A stretch of DNA of 13,878 nt from Pseudomonadota bacterium (GTDB lineage Bacteria; Pseudomonadota; Gammaproteobacteria; Burkholderiales; Burkholderiaceae_C): NCBI GenBank assembly GCA_023410975.1, contig JAEYPG010000584.1, forward strand, positions 1 to 13,878, read 5' to 3'. Shown piece by piece: positions 1 to 9,213 of the stretch (position 1 is its first letter; each line of letters starts with the position of its first letter). Both the position numbers and the translations under genes were made by a program. The notes under the pieces were generated by a model that was given only the letters and a program-made list of their open reading frames with translations, searched no databases and was not told the origin of the DNA.

Positions 1-262
1 GCACGAACCACAGCGAGATGCCGTCCAGGCCCAGGTGGTAGAAGACATTGAAGCGCTCGATCCAGGGCGCGCGCTCAACGAACTGCATCGCGGCCGTCGT
101 GTTGTCGAAGCCCGTGATCAGCGGCAGCGTGACCAGGAAACCCGCGATCGAACCCAGCAGCGCCAGCCAGCGCACCGTGTTCGCCTGTTCATCCCGACCC
201 AATGCCAGCAGCACGGCGCCTACGACGACCGGCAGCCAGATGGCAACACTCAACAATCCCAT
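1..262 (-). CDS. nuoM: NADH-quinone oxidoreductase subunit M, 5' part only (cut by left edge)
   Basis: NuoM is one of the three antiporter-like proton-pumping subunits of the complex I membrane arm. Only the first 87 residues are in the window, starting MGLLSVAIWLPVVVGAVLL and still open at base 1. Two hydrophobic segments (about residues 3-21 and 34-52) are followed by a polar stretch and the conserved HLGLDGISLWFV motif near residue 76, a hallmark of this family just before the third helix. The ATG lies 21 bases after the nuoL stop and has a good ribosome binding site (GGAG about 9 bases upstream). Its place directly after nuoL is the standard order L-M-N, which separates it from the paralogous NuoL and NuoN. 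Nothing can be said about the catalytic lysines because they lie outside the window. Confidence 0.95.
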   Translation of the reverse strand, partial: MGLLSVAIWLPVVVGAVLLALGRDEQANTVRWLALLGSIAGFLVTLPLITGFDNTTAAMQFVERAPWIERFNVFYHLGLDGISLWFV

Positions 263-283
263 CGTTATTCTCCGCCCTGCCTA

Positions 284-2329
<2,046 letters not shown>

Positions 2330-2349
2330 TTGTTGTAGGCCTTCCCGCG

Positions 2350-2667
2350 TCAACCCTTGAGCGTGTCGAGCTCTTCCACTGCGATCGTGGCGCGGTTGCG
2401 GAACAGCACCACCAGGATCGCCAGGCCGATGGCCGACTCGGCGGCCGCCACGGTCAGGATGAAGAACACAAAGACTTGGCCCGCCATGTCGCCCAGGTAG
2501 TGCGAGAAGGCGACGAAGTTGAGGTTGACCGCCAGCAGCATCAGCTCGATGGCCATCAGCAGCACGATCAGGTTGCGGCGGTTGAGGAAGATGCCGATCA
2601 CCGACAGCGCGAACAGGATCGCGCCCAGCGACAGGTAGTGCCCCAGCGTGATGGATCCGAGATTCAT
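2350..2667 (-). CDS. nuoK: NADH-quinone oxidoreductase subunit K
   Basis: NuoK is a small membrane subunit of complex I, homologous to mitochondrial ND4L and to MrpC, lying between the quinone site and the antiporter-like subunits. The 105-residue product has three hydrophobic helices (about 8-28, 33-53 and 63-90). The two membrane glutamates needed for proton transfer are present: E41 in MAIELMLLAVN and E77 in VAAAESAIGLA. The ATG overlaps the nuoJ stop as ATGA, which indicates translational coupling. A strong ribosome binding site, GGAGGAGGG, lies in the last codons of nuoJ. This small gene reads in the same frame as a longer artefactual open frame running up to 3165; the ribosome binding site and the family length (about 100 residues) settle the start. 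Confidence 0.97.
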   Translation of the reverse strand: MNLGSITLGHYLSLGAILFALSVIGIFLNRRNLIVLLMAIELMLLAVNLNFVAFSHYLGDMAGQVFVFFILTVAAAESAIGLAILVVLFRNRATIAVEELDTLKG

Positions 2668-3290
2668 GCCTTGCCCTCCTCCGCGGCGTTCTTGGCCTGC
2701 ACCACCGGCGGCATCTGCACGATGCGCAGGCGGTCGCTCTTCTTCACGCGCACCTGCTCCGACGGATTGAGGTAGCGCGAGTCCTTGCGGCGGCGCAGCG
2801 TCAGCGCGATGGCCGCCACGATGGCCACCAGCAGCAGCACGGCCGCGATCTGCAGCGGGTACAGGTAGTGGGTGTAGATCTCGATGCCCAGCAGCTTGGT
2901 GTTGCCCATCTCGGCCAGCTTCGGATCCGCGGCCGCAGCCTCGGGCACGTTGAAGCCGCTGGTCAGCACCAGCGCCATCTCCAGCGCGATGAGCGCGCCC
3001 ACCAGGCCGGCGATGGGAAAGTGCTTCCAGAAGTTCTGGCGGAAGGCATCGGTGTTGATGTCGAGCATCATCACCACGAAGAGGAACAGCACCATGACGG
3101 CGCCCACGTACACGAGCACCAGCGTGATCGCGAGGAACTCGGCCTTGAGCAGCATCCACACGCACGAGGCGGTGAAGAAGGCCAGCACCAGGTACAGGGC
3201 GGAGTGCACCGTGCTGCGCGCCGTGATGACGGCAAAGGACGCCAGCAGCAGCACCGTGGCGAAGAGGTAGAACAGAGCGGTCGTGGTCAT
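2664..3290 (-). CDS. nuoJ: NADH-quinone oxidoreductase subunit J
   Basis: NuoJ (mitochondrial ND6) is a membrane subunit of complex I whose third helix changes shape during coupling of quinone chemistry to proton pumping. The 208-residue product has five hydrophobic segments (about 3-22, 28-48, 52-75, 91-110 and 144-165). The third carries the conserved YVGAVMVLFLFVVMM stretch (Y61, G63), with an acidic residue E51 just before it. The tail after residue 166 is basic and hydrophilic, as is common in proteobacterial NuoJ. I chose the ATG at 3290, giving MTTTALFYLFA, because it matches the usual family N-terminus. The frame is open to an ATG at 3338, and neither start has a clear ribosome binding site at the normal distance, so the exact start is uncertain. 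It lies 87 bases after nuoI, an unusually wide gap for this operon. Confidence 0.95.
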   Translation of the reverse strand: MTTTALFYLFATVLLLASFAVITARSTVHSALYLVLAFFTASCVWMLLKAEFLAITLVLVYVGAVMVLFLFVVMMLDINTDAFRQNFWKHFPIAGLVGALIALEMALVLTSGFNVPEAAAADPKLAEMGNTKLLGIEIYTHYLYPLQIAAVLLLVAIVAAIALTLRRRKDSRYLNPSEQVRVKKSDRLRIVQMPPVVQAKNAAEEGKA

Positions 3291-3350
3291 GTCGTTGGAC
3301 GCTTGAGACACGCGGGCACGCGCACCACCCTCACGCATGCGGCTTGCGCT

Positions 3351-3369
3351 GGCGTGCCGGCGGCACGCC
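3351..3369 (-). repeat. Hairpin in the nuoI-nuoJ spacer
   Basis: GGCGTGCC and GGCACGCC form a perfect 8-bp stem with a 3-base loop. The structure starts 8 bases after the nuoI stop codon in the transcribed direction. No T-run follows on the minus strand, so it does not look like an intrinsic terminator. A role in mRNA processing, in protecting the upstream message or in setting the J:I ratio is only inference. Confidence 0.6.
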
Positions 3370-3377
3370 TTGGGCCG

Positions 3378-3866
3378 TCAGCGGTAGCGGGCGTCGGCCT
3401 CCTTGTTGGCTGCGATCTCGCGCTCGTAGCGGTCGCCGACCGCCAGCAGCATGTCCTTGGTGTAGTACAGGTCGCCGCGCTTCTCGCCGTGGTACTCGAG
3501 GATGTGCGTCTCGACGATGGAATCCACCGGGCAGCTTTCCTCGCAGAAGCCGCAGAAGATGCACTTGGTCAGGTCGATGTCGTAGCGCGTGGTGCGGCGG
3601 CTGCCGTCCTCGCGCACGTCCGACTCGATCGTGATGGCCATGGCCGGGCACACCGCCTCGCACAGCTTGCAGGCGATGCAGCGCTCCTCGCCGTTCTCAT
3701 AGCGGCGCAGCGCATGCAGGCCGCGGAAGCGCGGAGACAGGGGCGTCTTTTCCTCGGGGAACTGGACCGTGATGGTCTTGGAGAGGAAGTGCCGCCCGGT
3801 CAGGGCCATGCCCTTGAACAGCTCCAGCAGCAGGAAACTCGAAAAGAAATCCTTCAGGGCAGACAT
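3378..3866 (-). CDS. nuoI: NADH-quinone oxidoreductase subunit I (two [4Fe-4S] clusters)
   Basis: NuoI (mitochondrial TYKY) is the ferredoxin-like subunit that holds clusters N6a and N6b and passes electrons towards NuoB. The 162-residue product has both 8Fe ferredoxin motifs: C63-x2-C66-x2-C69-x3-C73-P and C102-x2-C105-x2-C108-x3-C112-P. The N-terminus (LLLELFKGMALTGRHF) is an amphipathic helix that anchors the protein on the membrane subunit NuoH. The ATG lies 4 bases after the nuoH stop. The frame stays open 45 codons further upstream inside nuoH, but that extension is antisense-like low-complexity sequence in another frame of nuoH and is not family-like. The C-terminus, ending EADARYR, is normal in length. 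Confidence 0.98.
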   Translation of the reverse strand: MSALKDFFSSFLLLELFKGMALTGRHFLSKTITVQFPEEKTPLSPRFRGLHALRRYENGEERCIACKLCEAVCPAMAITIESDVREDGSRRTTRYDIDLTKCIFCGFCEESCPVDSIVETHILEYHGEKRGDLYYTKDMLLAVGDRYEREIAANKEADARYR

Positions 3867-3870
3867 GGCT

Positions 3871-4938
3871 TCAATTCCAGATGTTCCAGGGCGACTGGAT
3901 CCACAGACCCACCACGAGCAGCCACACCAGCGTGACCGGAATGAAGATCTTCCAGCCCAGGCGCATGATCTGGTCGTAGCGGAAGCGGGGGAACGTGGCA
4001 CGCACCCACAGGAACATCGTCACCACGACGAAGACCTTGGCGGCCAGCCAGATCCAGCCCGGGATCCAGTTGAAGATGGCGCTGTCGATCGGGGGCAGCC
4101 AGCCGCCGAGGAACAGGATCACGGCCAGCGTCGAGACCAGGATCATGTTGGCGTACTCCGCCAGGAAGAACATGGCGAAGCTCATGCCCGAGTACTCGAT
4201 CATGTGGCCGGCGACGATCTCCGACTCGCCTTCCACCACGTCGAAGGGGTGGCGGTTGGTCTCGGCCAGGCCGGAGATGAAGTAGACGACGAAGATCGGC
4301 AGCAGCGGGAGCCAGTTCCAGGACAGGAAGTTCAGCCCCATGTCGGCGAAGCGGCCGCGGTCCTGGGACATCACGATGTCCGTCATGTTCAGGCTGCCGG
4401 CGGCCATCAGCACCACCACGAAGCAGAAGCCCATGGCGATCTCGTAGCTCACCATCTGGGCCGAGGCGCGCAGCGCGCCCAGGAAGGCGTACTTCGAGTT
4501 CGAGGCCCAGCCGGCGATGATCACGCCGTACACCTCCAGCGAGGTGATGGCCATCAGGAACAGCAGGCCGGCGTTGACGTTGGCCAGCGCCACCTCGGGG
4601 CCGAAGGGCACCACGGCCCACGCGGCCAGCGCGGGCATGATGGTCATGATCGGGCCCAGGAAGAACAGGCCCTTGTTGGCGGCGGTCGGGCGGATGATCT
4701 CCTTGAACATCAGCTTGACCGCGTCGGCGATCGGGGTGAGCAGGCCGAAGGGACCCACGCGGTTCGGACCCGGACGGATCTGCGACCAGCCGATGGCCTT
4801 GCGCTCCCACAGCGTCAGATAGGCGACGCAGCCCATCAGCGGTGCGACCACCGCCACGATCTTGATCAGCGACCACAGCACCGCCCACAGCGTGGGAGGC
4901 AGGTTAGTACTGCCGAGTTGGTAGAGGGAATCAATCAT
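3871..4938 (-). CDS. nuoH: NADH-quinone oxidoreductase subunit H
   Basis: NuoH (mitochondrial ND1) joins the peripheral and membrane arms and forms much of the quinone chamber with NuoB and NuoD. The 355-residue product has about eight hydrophobic helices. Conserved loops are intact: ERKAIGWSQIRPGPNRVGPFG at residues 45-65, and AETNRHPFDVVEGESE at 225-240, whose acidic residues line the entry to the proton path. The final helices end in a Trp-rich tail. The ATG lies 13 bases after nuoG, with TGAGGA, which overlaps the nuoG stop codon, as ribosome binding site. Length and motifs match the family, and I see nothing odd. Confidence 0.98.
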   Translation of the reverse strand: MIDSLYQLGSTNLPPTLWAVLWSLIKIVAVVAPLMGCVAYLTLWERKAIGWSQIRPGPNRVGPFGLLTPIADAVKLMFKEIIRPTAANKGLFFLGPIMTIMPALAAWAVVPFGPEVALANVNAGLLFLMAITSLEVYGVIIAGWASNSKYAFLGALRASAQMVSYEIAMGFCFVVVLMAAGSLNMTDIVMSQDRGRFADMGLNFLSWNWLPLLPIFVVYFISGLAETNRHPFDVVEGESEIVAGHMIEYSGMSFAMFFLAEYANMILVSTLAVILFLGGWLPPIDSAIFNWIPGWIWLAAKVFVVVTMFLWVRATFPRFRYDQIMRLGWKIFIPVTLVWLLVVGLWIQSPWNIWN

Positions 4939-4951
4939 CGCTTGGCCGTCC

Positions 4952-7282
4952 TCAGAGCTTCTGCACCGTGATGGCGCCGAACATGGCGCCCAGCGTGGCG
5001 GTATCCGGGTGCGCCGCGCTCACGCGCACGGCGTTGGCAGCCAGCGTGGCGTCCTCGCGGGCCGGCAGCTCGGCGCTGGCGCTGCCCTGGGTCACGCGCA
5101 CGCGCTGGCCCTCGGCCAGGCCCAGTGCCTGCCACAGTGCGGTGGGCAGACCCACCACCGGCGGACGGGCATCGGCGGTCAGCTGCAGCGGACCCGAACG
5201 GCGCACCAGCATGTCGGCACCGTAGATGGGCACGTCGGCGATGCGCTCGAACAGGCCCGGCGTGGCGGTCGCGGTGGCGGCCGGCAGTTGCGCGCTGCTG
5301 CGGTTGGACAGCTTGGCGGCGATGCCGCTGCCGTCGCCCACCGCCTCGGCACGCACTTCCTCGGCGCTTTCCTGGTTGAAGCCCTCCAGCCCCAGCAGGT
5401 TGCCGAGCACGCGCAGCACCTTCCAGGCCGGACGCGTCTCGCCCACGGGCTTGACCACGCCGAAGAAGCTCTGCAGACGCCCCTCGGCGTTGATGAAGCT
5501 GCCGGCGGTCTCGGCGAAGGGCGCGATCGGCAGCAGCACGTCGGCATTGGGCACCGCGGCGTCCTTGAACGCGGTCAGCGCCACCACCAGGCCGGAGCCT
5601 TCCAGCGCCGCGGTGGCCGCGGCGGCGTCGGCGGCGTCCCACACCGGCTCGGTGTTGAGCAGCAGCAGCGCCTTCATCGGTTGCGACAGCATCTGGCCGG
5701 CGTTGAGGCCGCCCTGCTTCGGCAGCGCACCCACGATCTGCGCGCCCACGGTGTTGGCGGCCTCGGTGAGGTAGCCGAACTTGGCACCGGTGTGCTCGGC
5801 GATCCAGCCGGCCAGCTTCAGCAGCGTCGAGGCCTGCGGATGCTGCGCGGCGGCATTGCCCAGCAGCACGGCCTTGTTCTGGCCCGACAGCAGGGACTCG
5901 GCCACGGCGCGCGCGGCATCGGTCGCCTCGGCCTTGACCGGCGCGGCCACGCCAGCGCTGGCAGCCACGGCGGCGGCCACCTCGGCCAGCGCCTGCACCC
6001 AGCCGCTCGGAGCAGCGGTGATGTGGTGGGCCAGGGGAATCAGCCAGTCGTTCTTCAGCGCGTGCAGGCTGCTGATCTGGGCGCCGTGGCGCGCGGCCTG
6101 GCGCAGGCGCTGCGCGAACAGCGGGTGGTCCTTGCGCAGGAAGGAGCCGACGACGAAGGCACGGTCCAGCGTCGACAGCTCGGCGATGGGCATGCCCAGC
6201 CAGCGCGCGGTGCCCGGCGCGTCCACGTTGCCGAAGTCGGCGTGGCGCGTGCGGTAGTCGATGTTGTCGCTGCCCAGACCGCGCACCAGCTTGGCCAGCA
6301 AGTGCAGCTCCTCCACCGTGCTGTGGGCAGAGCCGATGGCGCCGATGCCCTGGGCACCGAACTGGGCCTTGACCTGCTTGAGACCGTTGGCGACGAACTC
6401 CAGCGCCGTGGTCCAGTCCACGGTCTTCCACTCGCCGCCCTGCTTGATCATCGGGGCGGTCAGGCGCGCGGTGCTGTTGAGCGCGTCGTAGCTGAAACGG
6501 TCGCGGTCGGCCAGCCAGCACTCGTTGACGGCCTCGTTCTCCAGCGGCAGCACGCGCTTGACCTGATTGGCCTTGACCTGGACGATCAGGTTGGCACCGG
6601 TGCTGTCATGCGGGCTCACGCTCTTGCGGCGCGACAGCTCCCAGGTGCGGGCGCTGTAGCGGAAGGGCTTGCTGGTGAGCGCGCCGACCGGGCACAGGTC
6701 GATCATGTTGCCCGAGAGCTCGGAGTCCACCGTCTGGCCGACGAAAGTCGTGATCTCGGAGTGCTCGCCGCGATGCAGCATGCCCAGCTCCATCACGCCG
6801 GCCATTTCTTGGCCGAAGCGCACGCAACGGGTGCAGTGGATGCAGCGCGTCATCTCCTCCATGGAGATGAGCGGGCCCACGTCCTTGTGGAACACCACGC
6901 GCTTTTCCTCGGCGTAGCGCGAGGCCGAGCCGCCATAGCCGACGGCCAGGTCCTGCAGCTGGCACTCGCCGCCCTGGTCGCAGATCGGGCAGTCCAGCGG
7001 GTGATTGATGAGGAGGAACTCCATCACCGACTGCTGGGCCTTGATCGCCTTGTCGCTCTTGGTGCGCACGATCATGCCCTGCGTCACGGGCGTGGCGCAG
7101 GCGGGCAGCGGCTTGGGAGCCTTCTCCACCTCCACCAGGCACATGCGGCAGTTGGCCGCGATGCTGAGCTTCTTGTGGTAGCAGAAGTGGGGGATGTAGG
7201 TGCCGGCGGCTTCGGCCGCATGCATCACCATGCTGCCTTCGGCTACGCTGACCTTCTTGCCGTCGAGTTCGATTTCAACCAT
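4952..7282 (-). CDS. nuoG: NADH-quinone oxidoreductase subunit G (Fe-S electron wire)
   Basis: NuoG is the largest peripheral subunit and carries electrons from NuoE/F to NuoI. The 776-residue product starts with a [2Fe-2S] domain (N1b ligands C34, C45, C48, C62). The N5 motif with its unusual His ligand follows (H94, C98, C101, C107), then N4-type ligands C147, C150, C153 and C197 in CIHCTRC and LCPVGAL. The rest is a molybdopterin-oxidoreductase-like fold that has lost its cofactor. At residues 218-235 (RRKSVSPHDSTGANLIV) there is no Cys motif, so the extra N7 cluster known from E. coli and Thermus is predicted absent, as in mitochondria. The C-terminal half is Ala-rich and less conserved. 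The start MVEIELDGK is family-like. The gene is separated from nuoF by an 87-base spacer containing a strong hairpin; its own ribosome binding site is weak (AAGAGAAG). Confidence 0.97.
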   Translation of the reverse strand: MVEIELDGKKVSVAEGSMVMHAAEAAGTYIPHFCYHKKLSIAANCRMCLVEVEKAPKPLPACATPVTQGMIVRTKSDKAIKAQQSVMEFLLINHPLDCPICDQGGECQLQDLAVGYGGSASRYAEEKRVVFHKDVGPLISMEEMTRCIHCTRCVRFGQEMAGVMELGMLHRGEHSEITTFVGQTVDSELSGNMIDLCPVGALTSKPFRYSARTWELSRRKSVSPHDSTGANLIVQVKANQVKRVLPLENEAVNECWLADRDRFSYDALNSTARLTAPMIKQGGEWKTVDWTTALEFVANGLKQVKAQFGAQGIGAIGSAHSTVEELHLLAKLVRGLGSDNIDYRTRHADFGNVDAPGTARWLGMPIAELSTLDRAFVVGSFLRKDHPLFAQRLRQAARHGAQISSLHALKNDWLIPLAHHITAAPSGWVQALAEVAAAVAASAGVAAPVKAEATDAARAVAESLLSGQNKAVLLGNAAAQHPQASTLLKLAGWIAEHTGAKFGYLTEAANTVGAQIVGALPKQGGLNAGQMLSQPMKALLLLNTEPVWDAADAAAATAALEGSGLVVALTAFKDAAVPNADVLLPIAPFAETAGSFINAEGRLQSFFGVVKPVGETRPAWKVLRVLGNLLGLEGFNQESAEEVRAEAVGDGSGIAAKLSNRSSAQLPAATATATPGLFERIADVPIYGADMLVRRSGPLQLTADARPPVVGLPTALWQALGLAEGQRVRVTQGSASAELPAREDATLAANAVRVSAAHPDTATLGAMFGAITVQKL

Positions 7283-7299
7283 GGCTTCTCTTGGTGAAG

Positions 7300-7340
7300 A
7301 CCCCCTGGCGCGCAGCGGGCGCCCAAGGGCGCCCGGGGGT
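7300..7340 (-). repeat. Nested hairpin in the nuoF-nuoG spacer
   Basis: The inner stem is CGGGCGCCC (7316-7324) and GGGCGCCCG (7327-7335), 9 bp around AA. An outer stem pairs ACCCC (7300-7304) with GGGGT (7336-7340). The structure starts about 29 bases after the nuoF stop and ends about 18 bases before the nuoG start. No T-run follows on the minus strand, so it is not a classical terminator. It sits exactly at the boundary between two subunits of the NADH-dehydrogenase module. An effect on RNA stability or pausing is inference. Confidence 0.7.
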
Positions 7341-7369
7341 TCAGAGGTGCCTCACCTTGCAGTTGTGTC

Positions 7370-8710
7370 TCAGGCCCCGCCCACCAGGCAGCGCTTGTTT
7401 TCGACGTGGTACGCGAACTCGTCGCGGAAATGCTTGAGCATCGCGCGCACCGGCATCGCCGCAGCGTCGCCCAGCGCGCAGATGGTTCGGCCCTGGATGT
7501 TGTCGGCCACCGAGTTCAGCAGGTCCAGGTCGTCCATGCGGCCCTTGCCGTGCTCGATGCGGTCCACCACACGCCACAGCCAGCCCGTGCCCTCGCGGCA
7601 GGGCGTGCACTGGCCGCAGCTCTCGTGCTGGTAGAAGTAGGACAGGCGCAGCAGGCTCTTGACCATGCAACGGCTGTCGTCCATCACGATGACGGCGCCC
7701 GAGCCCAGCATGGAGCCGGCCTTGGCGATGGAGTCATAGTCCATCGTACAGTCCATCATGATGTTGGCGGGCAGCACCGGCGCGGAGGAGCCGCCCGGGA
7801 TCACGGCCTTGAGCTTGCGGCCCTTGGTCACCCCGCCGGCCATCTCCAGCAGCGTCGAGAAGGGCGTGCCCATCGGGATCTCGAAGTTGCCCGGCTCGTT
7901 CACGTCGCCGACCACCGAGAAGATCTTGGTGCCGCCGTTGTTGGGCTTGCCGACTTCGAGGTAGGCCTGGCCGCCGTTGCGGATGATCCAGGGCACTGCG
8001 CCGAAGGTCTCGGTGTTGTTGATCGTGGTGGGCTTGCCGTAGAGGCCGAAGCTCGCCGGGAACGGCGGCTTGAAGCGCGGCTGGCCCTTCTTGCCCTCGA
8101 TCGACTCGATCAGCGCCGTTTCCTCGCCACAGATGTAGGCGCCGAAACCGTGATGGGCGAACAGCTCGAAGCTGAAGCCGCTGCCCAGGATGTTCTGGCC
8201 CAGGAAGCCGGCGGCGCGGGCCTCGGCGAGCGCCTCCTCGAAGCGCTCGTAGACCTCGAAGATCTCGCCGTGGATGTAGTTGTAGCCGCGACCGATGCCC
8301 ATCGCGTAGGCGGCGATGGCCATGCCCTCGATGACGATGTGCGGGTTGTAGCGCAGGATGTCGCGGTCCTTGCAGGTGCCCGGCTCGCCCTCGTCGGAGT
8401 TGCACACCAGGTACTTCGGACCCGGGAATGCGCGCGGCATGAAGCTCCACTTCAGGCCGGTGGGGAAGCCTGCGCCGCCGCGGCCGCGCAGGCCCGAGGC
8501 CTTGACTTCGGCAATGACCTGCTCCGGCGTCATGCCGGCGCCGCCGTCGAGGCCCAGCACCTTCTTCAGGGCCTGGTAGCCGCCACGGGCCACGTAGTCC
8601 TGGAGCCGCCAGTTGCTGCCGTCCAGGCCGGCATAGATCTGGGGCTGGATGTGGCGGCCGTGGAAGCAGGTCTCGCGGCCGGTCGCCTGGAATTTCGAGA
8701 GGTCGAGCAT
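7370..8710 (-). CDS. nuoF: NADH-quinone oxidoreductase subunit F (NADH/FMN site)
   Basis: NuoF is where NADH is oxidised: it binds NADH and FMN and holds the [4Fe-4S] cluster N3. The glycine-rich nucleotide/FMN motif GRGGAGFPTGLKW spans residues 77-89, and YICGEETALIES follows at about 193-204. Cluster N3 ligands are C365, C368 and C371 in SCGQCTPC, plus C411 in TICALGDAAA. I chose ATG at 8710 (446 residues) because AAGGG lies 8 bases before it. An in-frame GTG three codons upstream overlaps the nuoE stop (GTGA), but the AAGGG would run directly into it. The gap to nuoE is 5 bases, so coupling with NuoE, its partner in the same module, is likely. Length is normal and no residue appears missing. 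Confidence 0.98.
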   Translation of the reverse strand: MLDLSKFQATGRETCFHGRHIQPQIYAGLDGSNWRLQDYVARGGYQALKKVLGLDGGAGMTPEQVIAEVKASGLRGRGGAGFPTGLKWSFMPRAFPGPKYLVCNSDEGEPGTCKDRDILRYNPHIVIEGMAIAAYAMGIGRGYNYIHGEIFEVYERFEEALAEARAAGFLGQNILGSGFSFELFAHHGFGAYICGEETALIESIEGKKGQPRFKPPFPASFGLYGKPTTINNTETFGAVPWIIRNGGQAYLEVGKPNNGGTKIFSVVGDVNEPGNFEIPMGTPFSTLLEMAGGVTKGRKLKAVIPGGSSAPVLPANIMMDCTMDYDSIAKAGSMLGSGAVIVMDDSRCMVKSLLRLSYFYQHESCGQCTPCREGTGWLWRVVDRIEHGKGRMDDLDLLNSVADNIQGRTICALGDAAAMPVRAMLKHFRDEFAYHVENKRCLVGGA

Positions 8711-8715
8711 GCGGT

Positions 8716-9213
8716 TCACCCTTGCGCCTTGAGCGTGTCGACCAGCTCGTCCAGGCGCTCGTTGCTCATGTAGCTCAGCATCTGGCGGTCATTGACCAGC
8801 ATCACCGGAGCGTCGGCGCAGGCACCCAGGCACTCGCATTTCTGGACCGTGATGAGGCCGTCGGCGGTGGTGCCGCCCTCCTCCACGCCCAGCTTCTGGC
8901 ACAGGTGCTCCAGCGCGCCCTGGCCGTTGCGCAGCTGGCACGGCAGGTTGGTGCAGACGTTGAGCTTGTACTTGCCCAGCCTCTGCTGGTTGTACATGTT
9001 GTAGAAGGTCGTGACCTCGCGCACCGCGATGGGCGGCATGGCGAGGTACTCGGCGATGGCCGCCTCGGCCTCGGCCGACACCCAGCCCTGTTCCTGCTGC
9101 ACGATGGACAGGCAGGCCATGACGGCCGACTGCTGCTGCCCCGCGGGGTACTTGGCCACCTCGCGCGCGAAACGCTCCAGCGTGGCGGGCGCGAAGAAGG
9201 ATTGCGAACTCAT
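8716..9213 (-). CDS. nuoE: NADH-quinone oxidoreductase subunit E ([2Fe-2S] N1a)
   Basis: NuoE is a thioredoxin-like ferredoxin that binds cluster N1a beside the FMN of NuoF. The 165-residue product has a helical N-terminal domain (1-80) and a C-terminal thioredoxin-like domain. The four cluster ligands are C87 and C92 in CTNLPC, and C128 and C132 in CLGAC. An additional Cys at 126 (KCECLGAC) and others at 34 and 105 are not expected to be ligands. The ATG overlaps the nuoD stop as ATGA, a sign of coupled translation. The protein is cytoplasmic and works as a dimer with NuoF. Confidence 0.98.
   Translation of the reverse strand: MSSQSFFAPATLERFAREVAKYPAGQQQSAVMACLSIVQQEQGWVSAEAEAAIAEYLAMPPIAVREVTTFYNMYNQQRLGKYKLNVCTNLPCQLRNGQGALEHLCQKLGVEEGGTTADGLITVQKCECLGACADAPVMLVNDRQMLSYMSNERLDELVDTLKAQG

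Noticed and set aside
3867..4001. 45-codon N-terminal extension of nuoI
   Set aside because: It lies inside nuoH in another frame and is not family-like; the ATG at 3866 gives the normal NuoI N-terminus.
2868..4971. Plus-strand open frames opposite nuoH, nuoI and nuoJ
   Set aside because: Same antisense composition effect; no ribosome binding sites or recognisable motifs.
5009..7297. 762-codon open frame on the plus strand
   Set aside because: Antisense to nuoG and compositionally biased; nuoG shows all expected Fe-S motifs on the minus strand.
7300..7340. nuoF-nuoG hairpin as an intrinsic terminator
   Set aside because: No T-run follows the stem on the transcribed strand and nuoG must be expressed with the rest of the complex.
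8711..8719. GTG start for nuoF overlapping the nuoE stop
   Set aside because: The AAGGG ribosome binding site runs into this GTG but is well placed for the ATG at 8710. It cannot be fully excluded.
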